Notes: generated by a model from the sequence alone, not told the origin. Shown: positions 1 through 7,999, counted from the stretch's first letter. The stretch is DNA of 26,357 nucleotides from PALSA-660 sp036508875 (GCA_036508875.1 DATCGP010000019.1:1-26357); one strand, 5' to 3'. Numbers and translations are program-made.

Positions 1-1
1 C

Positions 2-247
2 CTGGAGCCGTGCCCGATGTGCGCCGGGGCCCTGCACGCGGCGCGCGTCGACCGCTGCGTGTACGGGGCTGTCGACCCGAAGGCCGGCGCTCTCGGCACG
101 CTCTACGACATCGCCTCCGACGAGCGACTCAACCACCGCTACGACGTCGTAGCGGGAGTGCTCGCCGACGAGTCGGCCGCGCTGCTGAGGGAGTTCTTCA
201 TGCGGCTGCGGGCGCGAGGGCGTGAGCCGGCGCCCCTGGAGGGCTAG
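2..247 (+). CDS. tadA: tRNA-specific adenosine deaminase TadA, C-terminal part
   Basis: This is the 3' end of a gene that starts before the window; about 81 residues remain. TadA deaminates adenosine to inosine at the wobble position of tRNA-Arg(ACG). The visible fragment begins with L-E-P-C-P-M-C-A-G-A, the second half of the cytidine/deoxycytidylate deaminase zinc motif (PCxxC), whose two cysteines bind the catalytic zinc. The first half (HAE) lies upstream and is not seen. The tail L-Y-D-I-A-S-D-E-R-L-N-H-R-Y is typical of TadA, where the segment 'LNH..' follows the zinc motif, and the length after PCxxC matches the family. It reads toward tRNA-Ser(GGA), about 125 bases downstream. The family call is firm; only the N-terminal region cannot be checked. 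Confidence 0.93.
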   Translation: MEPCPMCAGALHAARVDRCVYGAVDPKAGALGTLYDIASDERLNHRYDVVAGVLADESAALLREFFMRLRARGREPAPLEG

Positions 248-298
248 CTCCGCAGTCGTTACTGGAGTCGGTCCCACCGGCCGGCGACCGCGTTCGCG

Positions 299-328
299 TT
301 GCCGCCTCGCGGCCTTGCGGGATATACT
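299..328 (+). promoter_or_regulatory. Putative sigma-70 type promoter of tRNA-Ser(GGA)
   Basis: A TTGCCG box (299-304) and a TATACT box (323-328) are separated by 18 bases. The -10 box matches the consensus in five of six positions and the -35 box in four of six. The -10 box ends 44 bases before the mature tRNA, a normal leader length. This is read by eye only. Confidence 0.5.
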
Positions 329-372
329 CCCGCTTGCCTTTCGCTGGCGCGCTACGCGCCCGGGAGGCATGC

Positions 373-465
373 GGAGAGTTGTCCGAGTGGCTTAAGGAGC
401 ACGACTGGAAATCGTGTATGCGGTGTTGAACCGTATCCAGGGTTCGAATCCCTGACTCTCCGCCA
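373..465 (+). tRNA. tRNA-Ser (anticodon GGA)
   Basis: A class II tRNA with a long variable arm. The acceptor stem GGAGAGT pairs with ACTCTCC, followed by G as discriminator and an encoded CCA. The anticodon stem CACGA/TCGTG encloses the loop CTGGAAA, giving anticodon GGA, which reads UCC and UCU. The T arm contains GGTTCGAATCC. The long variable arm and G73 are serine features. Confidence 0.97.
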
Positions 466-477
466 GCATGCGCACAC

Positions 478-513
478 GAGAAGGCCCGCCCGGGTGACCG
501 GGCGGGCCTTCTC
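478..513 (+). terminator. Intrinsic terminator hairpin after tRNA-Ser(GGA)
   Basis: A perfect 16-bp inverted repeat (478-493 with 498-513) encloses a GTGA tetraloop. It lies 12 bases after the tRNA and 24 bases beyond the stop of the convergent S55 peptidase gene, so it can serve both. A pure T tract is lacking on both strands; only a short TTCTCCCATT tail follows on the plus strand. Confidence 0.8.
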
Positions 514-537
514 CCATTCCAGCGGGTGCGGGAAGTG

Positions 538-2916
538 CTAGCGGACCCTGAGCGTGACGCTCGGCGAGGTAGCGCCGCGAAGGTCCCAGTCACCGCTGTA
601 GACCGCCCGGACCTTGTATGTGCCACGCAGCGTCGGCCTCCACCAGCACGTCGCGCGCGCGTTCGTGGCCGCGCGAGTGAGGCGCTTGGTTATCAGCGTG
701 CGCCACTTCTTGTGGCGGCCATCGTAGCACTGGAACTTCACTGTGCCGGTCGCCGACCGGGGCGCCACCGTGGCCGTGAAGAAGGCCCAAGACCCGCGGA
801 AGACCGAAGCGTGGGCGATGCTGAGCCGGACACGGCCGCGCACCGCCACGCTGACAAACGTCTCGGCCGGGGTGTAGCCGGGGCCACCATCGATCGCCAC
901 GCGGAGCTCACTCGATGCGGTCAGCCCCGGCACGGGGACCTCGAACGACAGCACGCCGTCGGCCAGCTCCGCCATGCCGGAGGCCAGCAACTCCTCGTTC
1001 TCCCCATCGGAGGCGAGGCCGTAGATGTTCACTTCGACCGGCGTTGTCGGGCCTGAGATCTCGCCCGTGACGTATGCGTCGCTGCCGTAGGTGATCGTCC
1101 GTGCGGACGCGTCGATCTCGGTGACCTGTGTCGTGGAACTCCCGTTCAGGTACCAGCCGGTGGTTGCGGTCGTCTCGATGACGTCCGCGCTTGCTGCGCC
1201 GAACGATCCGCTGTCGTCAGAGGGTTTGAAGTCGACGAGCACGGTGCCGTATCGCGGGTCGGCGTTGAGCTCGTCCACGATCTCCGCGATCGAGTCGCGG
1301 TGGACCGGCGCCGCGCCGTTGCTGCTGCCGTCCGTGGAGTTGTAGCAGTAGGCCACGAGCTGACCGGTGAGGGCGGCGTCCTCCGGGATCGTCACGGTGG
1401 CGTCCACGGTCTGCGTCGCGGCCACACCGTAGGCGAGCAGTGAGACGCGCACCGGGTTTTCGCCGCTGTGCAGCGGCGACAGCGAGTTGACGCCGACGAT
1501 CCGGGCGTTGTGGTGCCGCGAAGTCGCGGTCGCCTGCAGGTCGACCGACACGATGTGCGGGTCCTCGAGGCCGTCGCCGAGCACGGAGAGCAGGCGGGTG
1601 ACGGCCCAGTCAGCGTCCTCGGTCATGGCGGAGACTACGTCGAAGTCGTCGTCGTACACGTTCGGCATGACGATCGTGTACTCGTGGCCGGCGCTGCTGA
1701 CGACCACGGTGGTGGTCGTGACCGCGCTGCCCGGGATCATGTCGGTGTCGAAGACCTGATAGCCGGCAGAGGACACCGCGGCGCCGGTCAGGGCTGCAGA
1801 TGCGCCTCCAAGCGACTCGGTGTCCAGGATCGCGCTGGAGATCCACACCGACGAGGTCCCCGTGCGGCCGGTGTCGGTGTTGAGCACCTCCGCGGTGAGC
1901 GGGGCCTCGGCGGGCGTGGCGCCCACGGACCCCATGATCCCGGTGCCGCGGTCCTGGGTGAACGTCCCTTGCAGCGCGGCGGGTTCTCCCACTTTGTAAG
2001 GCTCGTTGAGGCTCGGCCAGACGCCGGCGATCCACGCGTTGCACATGTACAGGCTCGTCGCACCGGTCCAGTACGCCGGGTGTCCGTAGGCCAGCACCGT
2101 GTCACCGTCGGTGTACGTGACCGTGCCGATGCCGCCGACCCACATGTCCCCCCGGGTCGCGAGCGCGGCGACGGAGGCGCCGGGCACGAGTTCGGTCGAG
2201 AACGACGGGTCGCCCGAGGAGAGCCGCGAACTGATCGTGGTCACGCCGATGCGGTGCTTCGCGAGCTCGCTGACCAGATGGTCGTAGGCCCCGCTCCCCG
2301 GGCGAAGGCCGCCGACGAACACCGTCGCGAGCGGGCGGGCGACGAACGCTCCGCCGGCGCTTGCGGACGAGAGCTTCTCAGGCGTCGCGGAGACGATCAC
2401 GCGATCGATGAGCTGGCCGGAGACCATCACCGGCTTGGAGAGGTCCAGGACGCGTGGGCCGTAGTCGGATACCAGTTGCAGCATCGAGTCGATCGGGGTG
2501 GCGAGCCCGGTGCCGCCCGCTGTGAAGAAGTCACCGTAGGAAACCGCCCCGACGACCTTCCAGGTGTCGCCGTCCTGAAGATAGATCGGGCTGCCGCTCA
2601 TGCCCGCAGCGATGCCACCGATCGCGGCGATCTCATCGCCGGACGCCCTGAACATGATGAGCGCGCTCGATAGTGAGTCCATCGTCACGGCGAGCACCTC
2701 GACCGGGATCGTCTCGATCGTCGACCCCCTGAGGACCGTCTTCATGTAGCCCGAGAGGCTCCTGGTGGGGGAGGCGGCCAGCTTCGACCGCAGGGCTGTC
2801 AGGCCGAGTGTGGGGTCGCCGGTCGCCGCGAAGGCGACGGGTGCGGCTACGGCAAGCAGCGACGCCGCCAACGCCGAGATCAGGACCAGCCGTGCGAACG
2901 CGCGTCGGAGCGTCAT
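538..2916 (-). CDS. Secreted SpoIVB-type (S55) peptidase-domain protein with C-terminal Ig-like domain
   Basis: A 792-residue exported protein. Residues 1-31 form a signal peptide: M-T-L-R-R, a hydrophobic stretch, then A-F-A-A. The S55 features are G-M-S-G-S-P-I (residues 105-111, S107 aligning with the catalytic serine), K-V-V-G-A-V-S-Y-G (120-128) and later V-L-A-Y-G-H-P (274-280, H279). In SpoIVB the GHP element comes before MSGSP; here it follows, as I recall for the large non-sporulation proteins of this family. The last ~95 residues form an Ig-like beta domain ending T-L-R-V-R. The ATG at 2916 was chosen over an upstream in-frame ATG (2949) because it starts the signal peptide and a purine-rich AGGGGGA lies just upstream. 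No sporulation gene is nearby, so a role in cell-wall or surface processing is inferred. Substrate unknown. Confidence 0.82.
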   Translation of the reverse strand: MTLRRAFARLVLISALAASLLAVAAPVAFAATGDPTLGLTALRSKLAASPTRSLSGYMKTVLRGSTIETIPVEVLAVTMDSLSSALIMFRASGDEIAAIGGIAAGMSGSPIYLQDGDTWKVVGAVSYGDFFTAGGTGLATPIDSMLQLVSDYGPRVLDLSKPVMVSGQLIDRVIVSATPEKLSSASAGGAFVARPLATVFVGGLRPGSGAYDHLVSELAKHRIGVTTISSRLSSGDPSFSTELVPGASVAALATRGDMWVGGIGTVTYTDGDTVLAYGHPAYWTGATSLYMCNAWIAGVWPSLNEPYKVGEPAALQGTFTQDRGTGIMGSVGATPAEAPLTAEVLNTDTGRTGTSSVWISSAILDTESLGGASAALTGAAVSSAGYQVFDTDMIPGSAVTTTTVVVSSAGHEYTIVMPNVYDDDFDVVSAMTEDADWAVTRLLSVLGDGLEDPHIVSVDLQATATSRHHNARIVGVNSLSPLHSGENPVRVSLLAYGVAATQTVDATVTIPEDAALTGQLVAYCYNSTDGSSNGAAPVHRDSIAEIVDELNADPRYGTVLVDFKPSDDSGSFGAASADVIETTATTGWYLNGSSTTQVTEIDASARTITYGSDAYVTGEISGPTTPVEVNIYGLASDGENEELLASGMAELADGVLSFEVPVPGLTASSELRVAIDGGPGYTPAETFVSVAVRGRVRLSIAHASVFRGSWAFFTATVAPRSATGTVKFQCYDGRHKKWRTLITKRLTRAATNARATCWWRPTLRGTYKVRAVYSGDWDLRGATSPSVTLRVR

Positions 2917-3203
2917 GGATCCCCCTGTCCGTGTGGGACCTGCTCGCACAGGCCTCCAGCATCACTGCGTCGAGCGTAGCACGGTCTGGGAGTGCGGCCG
3001 GCGGTGACGTTGACCGCCTGCTACTCTCGCAGAGTCCAGGTGCGCCGGAGCGGACGCGCTCTGAACCGCGGGAGATGCGGCCTGCGCAAGAGCCGACACC
3101 CGCGACGTGAATCGCTCGGCGGGTGGTCGCCGTGCCGCCGAGTGTCGTACACTACCGATTCGCGGCCCGGCGCCCTGTGCGGTGGCCGCCAGCACCACCT
3201 CGC

Positions 3204-3295
3204 GGAGAGGTGGCAGAGTGGTTGAATGCGGCAGTCTCGAAAACTGTTTAGGGGGTATCCCCCCTACGAGGGTTCGAATCCCTCCCTCTCCGCCA
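3204..3295 (+). tRNA. tRNA-Ser (anticodon CGA)
   Basis: A class II tRNA with acceptor stem GGAGAGG/CCTCTCC, discriminator G and encoded CCA. The anticodon stem GCAGT/ACTGT (one G-U pair) encloses CTCGAAA, giving anticodon CGA, which reads UCG. A long G/C-rich variable arm (AGGGGGTATCCCCCCT region) and the T-loop GTTCGAATC are present. UCG is a common serine codon in a GC-rich genome. Confidence 0.97.
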
Positions 3296-3308
3296 GTTTG
3301 CCGGTCAG

Positions 3309-3349
3309 ACGTAGCCCCGGTCACTTCGCCAGAAGTGCCGGGGCTACGT
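3309..3349 (+). terminator. Intrinsic terminator between tRNA-Ser(CGA) and the convergent ATP-grasp gene
   Basis: A 12-bp perfect stem (3309-3320 with 3338-3349) continues, after one unpaired base, as a 5-bp inner stem CACTT/AAGTG with a CGCCAG loop. It starts 13 bases after the tRNA CCA end. The ATP-grasp gene on the other strand ends at 3443, so the hairpin may work in both directions. There is no long T tract. Confidence 0.7.
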
Positions 3350-3442
3350 GGATTCCAGACAGGAGCAGCCGCTGACCTGCTTCGGTTGAAGCTCGTCCAG
3401 GGGCGCGGAGCCGGTGGTGCCAGGTGGATTCGTCCCCGAGTG

Positions 3443-4612
3443 CTATCGCATGCGCACGTACTCGCGCAGATCCGCCCCGAGCACCGCGCGCAGCTCCGAC
3501 AGGTCGTTGGAGGGCATCGCCACGAACGCGAATGCGAAGACCGGATAGCGCGCGAAGTCCGTCGGTCGCAGCTCAAGAAGGTCGCTGAAGCGCGCCGCGA
3601 ACCGGTCGTAGTCGATGGATTCGATCGCCGAGAGATCGACGGTGCTGGGCAGGTCGCACACCACCACAGCGGTGGTACGGCCCGCCGCCTTTTCGGCGAT
3701 CCTTGGCCAGTCGGGGCGTTCGTCGCGCAGGTAGCAGCGGTAGGGGTTCACACCATAGGCGAAATGCGCGAGATCGGTCGCGCACCAGCCCCCGAAGCGC
3801 ATCGGGTTGATCTCGATCGGGGCGATACGGCCGGCGGTGTCGATGCGGAGCTCGGCATGCACAGGGAAGTCCGTGATGCCCGCACGTCGGCCGATCTCTG
3901 CGAGGAACTCCATCGCCGGGGGACCCAGGCGATCCACGATCTCGGTGCTGGTGAGGTAGACCCGATCGCTCACGTCATCGGCCGAGGCGAACAGGTGTGC
4001 GAGCACGTCGACGAGCACCGGTCGGCCATCGGCGTCGAAGTAGGCGTCGACTGCGAACTCCTCGCCCCCGATGACCTCCTCGACCACGAACCGGTCCAAG
4101 CCCAGGACTTGCTCCGGGTACATCGCTGCGAATATGCGCACTTCGCGCTCGATCTCATCAACCACTGCGGGCCAGTCCGCGGAGGACGCCACAATGTGGA
4201 CACCCATGCTGAAGAACCCGACTGCGGGTTTGACGATGAATGGCGCGCGGAGCCGGCTCGGGTCGAAGGTCCGCAGTTCGGACAGCGCGAGTCCCACGAA
4301 GCGGTAGTCGGGGTACAGGTCGGCGACGAGTTCGCGAAAGGCGATCTTGTCCTTGAACAGCCCGATGTGGCGCGGCAGATCGGTGGCTGCGAGGTTGTCG
4401 GCGATCCAGCCGATGGCGTTCTCAGAGTTGGAGTACAGGCGCGAACCTGGTCGTGACGCCGCCACCGCGAACTCGGCGTCGTTCAGGATCAGCCCTGTTG
4501 CAACGCCCACGAGTCGCTTTCGAGCCATGGGTGTATCCAGCACCGGTAGACCGAGCTCGCTCACAGATGCGACGAGCAGGTCGGATACGTATGGCTCCTC
4601 GAGGATGAACAT
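3443..4612 (-). CDS. ATP-grasp domain ligase-like protein
   Basis: A 389-residue soluble protein with an ATP-grasp fold. Visible parts are a nucleotide-binding lysine in F-I-V-K-P-A-V-G-F-F-S-M-G (residues 125-137, K128 plus a flexible loop), V-V-E-E-V-I-G-G-E-E-F-A-V-D (176-189) for the adenine-contacting acidic hinge, and P-I-E-I-N-P-M-R-F-G-G (265-275) for Mg binding. ATP-grasp enzymes join a carboxylate, through an acyl phosphate, to an amine or thiol. The closest feel is of carboxylate-amine ligases, but the acceptor cannot be read from sequence. The ATG at 4612 has a GGAG six bases upstream. It is divergent from a second, clearly different ATP-grasp gene across 195 bases. Specific substrate unknown; the fold call is firm. 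Confidence 0.8.
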   Translation of the reverse strand: MFILEEPYVSDLLVASVSELGLPVLDTPMARKRLVGVATGLILNDAEFAVAASRPGSRLYSNSENAIGWIADNLAATDLPRHIGLFKDKIAFRELVADLYPDYRFVGLALSELRTFDPSRLRAPFIVKPAVGFFSMGVHIVASSADWPAVVDEIEREVRIFAAMYPEQVLGLDRFVVEEVIGGEEFAVDAYFDADGRPVLVDVLAHLFASADDVSDRVYLTSTEIVDRLGPPAMEFLAEIGRRAGITDFPVHAELRIDTAGRIAPIEINPMRFGGWCATDLAHFAYGVNPYRCYLRDERPDWPRIAEKAAGRTTAVVVCDLPSTVDLSAIESIDYDRFAARFSDLLELRPTDFARYPVFAFAFVAMPSNDLSELRAVLGADLREYVRMR

Positions 4613-4746
4613 GGCGACTCCGAGTCTCTGGCGCCAATGGCGCGGGACTTGAAGCAGGATAGCGCAGGTCCTCGCCGTCGATCTCCCTTGAAGGTGGCTG
4701 GGGCCTCATGCGTCGCCCATCATCCCGCAGCGTGGATGGCGCAGGA

Positions 4747-4755
4747 TGCTAGACT
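4747..4755 (+). promoter_or_regulatory. Putative extended -10 promoter of the ATP-grasp/glycosyltransferase pair
   Basis: TGCTAGACT reads as an extended -10 element (TGn followed by TAGACT). It lies 52 bases before the proposed TTG start at 4808. No convincing -35 box is seen 17 bases upstream, which is tolerated for extended -10 promoters. Weak, by-eye evidence. Confidence 0.3.
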
Positions 4756-4807
4756 TCTGCCACTCGACTGCGATGCTGCAGGGGGCTCGAGGACAGGGGC
4801 TGACGGC

Positions 4808-5881
4808 TTGAAGCGGGTGCTGCTCGCATCGGTGCGGAAGTGGACGGGCGTCGCCCGGCTTCCAAGCACGCTCGGGCCCTCAGGATTCGAGGTGCACCTC
4901 CTCGACAGCGGAGACACGCAGGCGTCGTCGTCGTGTTGGAACGCCTCGTGTGAGGTGTTCCGCGGGCGCGCCACGGCACTAGCGCAACGGCTGCTGGAGG
5001 TCGCGCCCTCCTACGACCGCGTGATCGCGTGCGACGAACCGCTCCTGTCCGCGCTGGTCGCCGCAGGGGACGCGCGGGCGGACGCGTTCCTCCCCGCGCC
5101 CCGCGAGACCCTCAGCATGCTTCTCGACAAGACGCGCTTCCCCTCCGCGGCCGCGGCGGCAGGCATCCGCGTGCCGCGTTCGTTCGTAGCGAACACACCG
5201 GAAGAGGCGGAAGCCGCGTTCGCTGAGATCGGGGGCGGAGCCTTCGTGAAGGGCGCTCACGGCGTCGCGGGGAAAGTCGTCCGCAGCGCCGATGATGCCG
5301 GGTCCGCCGGTGCCGCGGCCGCCGAGCTCGGCTGGCCGGTGCTTATCGAGCAGAGGGTGGAGGGCGACAGCCGCCTGATGCCGTGCCGCTTTGAGCGAGG
5401 CGTGCTCGTGGCGGCGATCTCCGCCTCGCGCCTTCACACGGTGAGCCCGAACGGCCCGTCCACGATCAACGCGATCCTCCCGGTCAGCGGCGAGCTCACG
5501 AGCCTGGCGGAGACGGCGGGCCGGGCGTTCTGCCTGCACGGCTTCGTGAGCATCGACTACTTCGAGCCGAGCGACGGGACAGGTCCCACAGTCCTCGAGA
5601 TCAACCCGCGTCCGGTCCCACAGCTGCATCTGGGAAGGCGAGTGGGCGTGGACATGGCCGCGGCGCTCCACGACGTGGCGTCAGGCGTCTTCGACGGCTG
5701 CTCCCGGCTCTCCGGCACGGCTGCGCGCGTCGTGCTGTTCCCCCAGGAGCTGCACCATCTCCGATCCAGGCACGGGAAGGTCCGCGGTACGGTGCGCTGG
5801 CTGCGCACGCGCGACGCCCTGTCCGATGTGCCGTGGGACGACGCATCCCTCGTGTGGCGTCACCTGCGTCGGGCTGACTGA
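4808..5881 (+). CDS. ATP-grasp domain protein, coupled to a glycosyltransferase
   Basis: A 357-residue ATP-grasp protein. K148 lies in G-G-G-A-F-V-K-G-A-H-G-V-A-G-K (residues 142-156). The hinge L-I-E-Q-R-V-E-G-D is at 179-187, and the metal-binding V-L-E-I-N-P-R-P at 262-269. The N-terminal half resembles the pre-ATP-grasp domain. The TTG at 4808 was chosen because AGGGG lies about eight bases upstream and the protein then begins K-R-V-L-L-A-S, a normal first strand. The in-frame ATG at 4637 would add 57 residues of low-complexity, Arg/Ala-rich sequence and overlap the promoter region. The stop overlaps the next gene's ATG by one base (TGATG), implying translational coupling with the glycosyltransferase. 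This suggests work on a surface glycan or its precursor, possibly adding an amino acid. Substrate not assignable. Confidence 0.78.
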   Translation: MKRVLLASVRKWTGVARLPSTLGPSGFEVHLLDSGDTQASSSCWNASCEVFRGRATALAQRLLEVAPSYDRVIACDEPLLSALVAAGDARADAFLPAPRETLSMLLDKTRFPSAAAAAGIRVPRSFVANTPEEAEAAFAEIGGGAFVKGAHGVAGKVVRSADDAGSAGAAAAELGWPVLIEQRVEGDSRLMPCRFERGVLVAAISASRLHTVSPNGPSTINAILPVSGELTSLAETAGRAFCLHGFVSIDYFEPSDGTGPTVLEINPRPVPQLHLGRRVGVDMAAALHDVASGVFDGCSRLSGTAARVVLFPQELHHLRSRHGKVRGTVRWLRTRDALSDVPWDDASLVWRHLRRAD

Positions 5882-7509
5882 TGCAGGGGGTCACGCCGCC
5901 GGCGACCGGGGAACCCGATGTCAGCGTCATCGTGGCGACGTACAACGGCGCCGCCTACGTCGAATGCGCTCTCGACTCGCTCGTGCGCCAGACGATCGGG
6001 CCCGAGCGGATGCAAGTGCTCGTCGTCGACGACGGCTCTACCGACGCGACGCCGGCGATCGTCGACCGCTACGCTGCCGAGCACTCCTGCGTCGAGGTCA
6101 TCCACCAGCCGAACTCAGGTGGACCCGCGCAACCCCGAAACCGCGCACTCGAGAGCGTGCGCGGCCGTTACGTGTTCTTCCTCGACCAGGACGACAGCGT
6201 CGCCGATGACGCTCTGGAGTGCATGGTCCGGACCGCCGACGTGAACGGGACCGACGTCGTGGTCGCGCGCATGAAGGGCGTCGGCGGCCGCAACACTCCC
6301 CGGGTCGTGTTCCCGCGCACCGTGCCGCGGACCGACGTGTTCTCCTCCGCAGCATACTGGCTGCTCAACCCGCTGAAGCTGTTCCGCATGTCGATGGTCC
6401 GGTCGTTGGATCTCAAGTTCGACACCGAGATGTCGTGGGGCGAGGACCAGCCCTTCGTCGCGCCGGCGTACATCAAGGGCAACGGTATCTCGATCCTGGC
6501 GGACAAGGACTACGTGAACTGGGTCTACCGCGCCGACCGCTCGAACATCACCACGAGCGTGGTCTCCCTTTCCGCCCGCATGCCGGTGGTTGACCACATG
6601 CTCGACTACGTCGCCGCCAGCGTTCCCCCGGGCAAGGATCGGGACCGGCTCATGCGACGCCACTTCCTCGTGGAGGTCCTGACCTCGGCGTTCGAGGGGT
6701 ACCGGACAGAACAGGACCCGGCGCTGCGCCACGCCGCCTTCGAACGGTTCCGCGAGCTCGCGGAGGCCTACTACACCGAGCGCATCGACGCGGACTTCCC
6801 TCCGAACGGACGCGTGCTGATGCGGCTGCTGCTCGACGGCCGGTCGGATGAGTTCTCGGAGTACCTCGACCTCGTGAAGCAGGCGGGGAGGCCGGGCGTC
6901 CTGGTGGAAGGGAAGCACGTCTTCCTCGGGCTACCTTGGTTCAGGGATCCGGAAAGGGGTCTTGCCGACGGCCTGTTCGACATCGCGGGATCGCTGAGGG
7001 TGGAGTGCAGGACCGAGCCGCTCGTGCCTGATGGGTCCGGCGCCCATTTCAGTGCGCGGTGCCGCCTGGGTGCGCTCACAGATCGTGTGACCGCGGTGGA
7101 CCTGATCGCACGATCACGGGCGTGCGGCACCGACCGGTCCTTCCCGCTGGCGCACACGGTGGTCCTGGACGAGGAGCGCCCCTTCGTCAGGGTCGAAGAC
7201 ACGGGCGCGGTGGGGCGGCTGCTCCCGCGTCTTCCGGCCGGTACGTATGAGCTGTTCCTGCGAGTGTCCGCCGGTCCGACGTGGCGCGAGCGACGGGTGT
7301 GCGAGTGCGCCCCGCCGCCTGCCGAGGCCCGCGTGATCAAAAGCTCGCTGCACTTCGGCCTCGGCCGTGCCGCGACCCTGGTCACAACCGGTCCCGGCAA
7401 CCTCTCGCTCAGCGTCGTCGACGTGGTGGCGCGCTGGCGGCGGCGGATCCGACGCGCTCGGACACTCGTCGGAAAAGCGGTCGGGCGCGGGTCCGGGCGC
7501 ACAGCCTAG
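5881..7509 (+). CDS. Family 2 glycosyltransferase with long C-terminal extension
   Basis: A 542-residue GT-A fold transferase. The N-terminal ~220 residues hold the family 2 signature: V-S-V-I-V-A-T-Y-N-G (14-23), V-V-D-D-G-S-T-D (48-55, nucleotide binding), F-F-L-D-Q-D-D-S (99-106, metal-binding Asp) and S-W-G-E-D-Q-P-F (185-192, candidate catalytic base). The remaining ~320 residues lack catalytic motifs. They contain a helical middle region and a beta-rich tail, like the accessory domains of polymer-modifying enzymes such as wall teichoic acid glycosyltransferases (analogy from layout only). No transmembrane segment is obvious, but the C-terminus is very basic (W-R-R-R-I-R-R-A-R), which may anchor the protein at the membrane face. 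It is coupled to the ATP-grasp gene upstream. Donor and acceptor sugars are unknown. Confidence 0.85.
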   Translation: MQGVTPPATGEPDVSVIVATYNGAAYVECALDSLVRQTIGPERMQVLVVDDGSTDATPAIVDRYAAEHSCVEVIHQPNSGGPAQPRNRALESVRGRYVFFLDQDDSVADDALECMVRTADVNGTDVVVARMKGVGGRNTPRVVFPRTVPRTDVFSSAAYWLLNPLKLFRMSMVRSLDLKFDTEMSWGEDQPFVAPAYIKGNGISILADKDYVNWVYRADRSNITTSVVSLSARMPVVDHMLDYVAASVPPGKDRDRLMRRHFLVEVLTSAFEGYRTEQDPALRHAAFERFRELAEAYYTERIDADFPPNGRVLMRLLLDGRSDEFSEYLDLVKQAGRPGVLVEGKHVFLGLPWFRDPERGLADGLFDIAGSLRVECRTEPLVPDGSGAHFSARCRLGALTDRVTAVDLIARSRACGTDRSFPLAHTVVLDEERPFVRVEDTGAVGRLLPRLPAGTYELFLRVSAGPTWRERRVCECAPPPAEARVIKSSLHFGLGRAATLVTTGPGNLSLSVVDVVARWRRRIRRARTLVGKAVGRGSGRTA

Positions 7510-7511
7510 CG

Positions 7512-7536
7512 GGCCGCTGAGCGGTCTCAGCAGGCC
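7512..7536. terminator. Possible shared hairpin between convergent genes
   Basis: GCTGAG (7516-7521) pairs with CTCAGC (7526-7531) around a CGGT loop. GGCC on both sides extends the stem to ten pairs past one unpaired A. It overlaps the stop of the minus-strand thioredoxin-fold gene and follows the glycosyltransferase stop by two bases. No T tract is present, so its role in termination is tentative. Confidence 0.35.
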
Positions 7537-7982
7537 GCCGGGACCGCGGCCTCGATCTCGGCGTATGACGTCTCGGTCGGCTCGCCGGCTGCGCGCCAGA
7601 GGACAGTGCCCTGGCAGTCGACGAGGAACACGTGGATCGTCTTGGTCGAGTCGATACCGAGTTCGCGCTCGAGCTCGCGGATGTCGGTGTAGATGGTCAG
7701 AGTGTGACGTCTCGTGTCAATATCGGGGATGCCCGCCCGCATCCCTCCGTCGATGCCGCCGCGGAAGATGCGGTACCCCTTCGAGATGCTGGGTACCTCC
7801 CGCCCCTCCATGCCCGGATGCTTCTCGGCGAGCGCGTGCAGCCCGGGGGTCCATTTGTCGACGAGAAGCTGATGCCACTGCTGGAACGCGACGATGATCA
7901 CGTGCGGCCCGCCTGGCAGCCCGTGCGGGATCACATACTCGTCGCCTTCGAGGTCGCGCACCTGCAGAGCGGGGAACTGCAT
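7527..7982 (-). CDS. Thioredoxin-fold protein lacking a CxxC motif
   Basis: A 151-residue protein without signal peptide. The pattern P-H-V-I-I-V-A-F-Q-Q-W-H-Q (residues 26-38), a central helix, and H-V-F-L-V-D-C-Q-G-T-V-L-W-R (117-130) is the strand order of a thioredoxin/peroxiredoxin-like fold. It ends with a helix rich in Glu and Ala. Where CxxC would sit the sequence is Q-Q-W-H, so disulfide exchange of the usual kind is not expected. Only two cysteines exist, C123 and the C-terminal C151. The ATG at 7982 follows GGAAAGGA by six bases. It starts 17 bases after the stop of the metallo-beta-lactamase-fold gene and so is probably the last gene of the selenoprotein transcript. Its partner or substrate cannot be named. 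A resemblance to ATP10-type assembly factors is possible but unproven. Confidence 0.6.
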   Translation of the reverse strand: MQFPALQVRDLEGDEYVIPHGLPGGPHVIIVAFQQWHQLLVDKWTPGLHALAEKHPGMEGREVPSISKGYRIFRGGIDGGMRAGIPDIDTRRHTLTIYTDIRELERELGIDSTKTIHVFLVDCQGTVLWRAAGEPTETSYAEIEAAVPAAC

Positions 7983-7999
7983 GGCTGGTCCTTTCCCGA

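Noticed and set aside
1468..2673. 401-codon plus-strand frame opposite the S55 peptidase gene
   Set aside because: Composition is His/Arg/Asp-rich as expected for an antisense shadow, with no recognisable domain or ribosome binding site.
3107..4456. Long plus-strand open frame opposite the first ATP-grasp gene
   Set aside because: Shadow of a GC-rich gene: Arg/Asp/His/Val-rich, no domain, begins inside tRNA-Ser. The minus-strand ATP-grasp frame has clear motifs.
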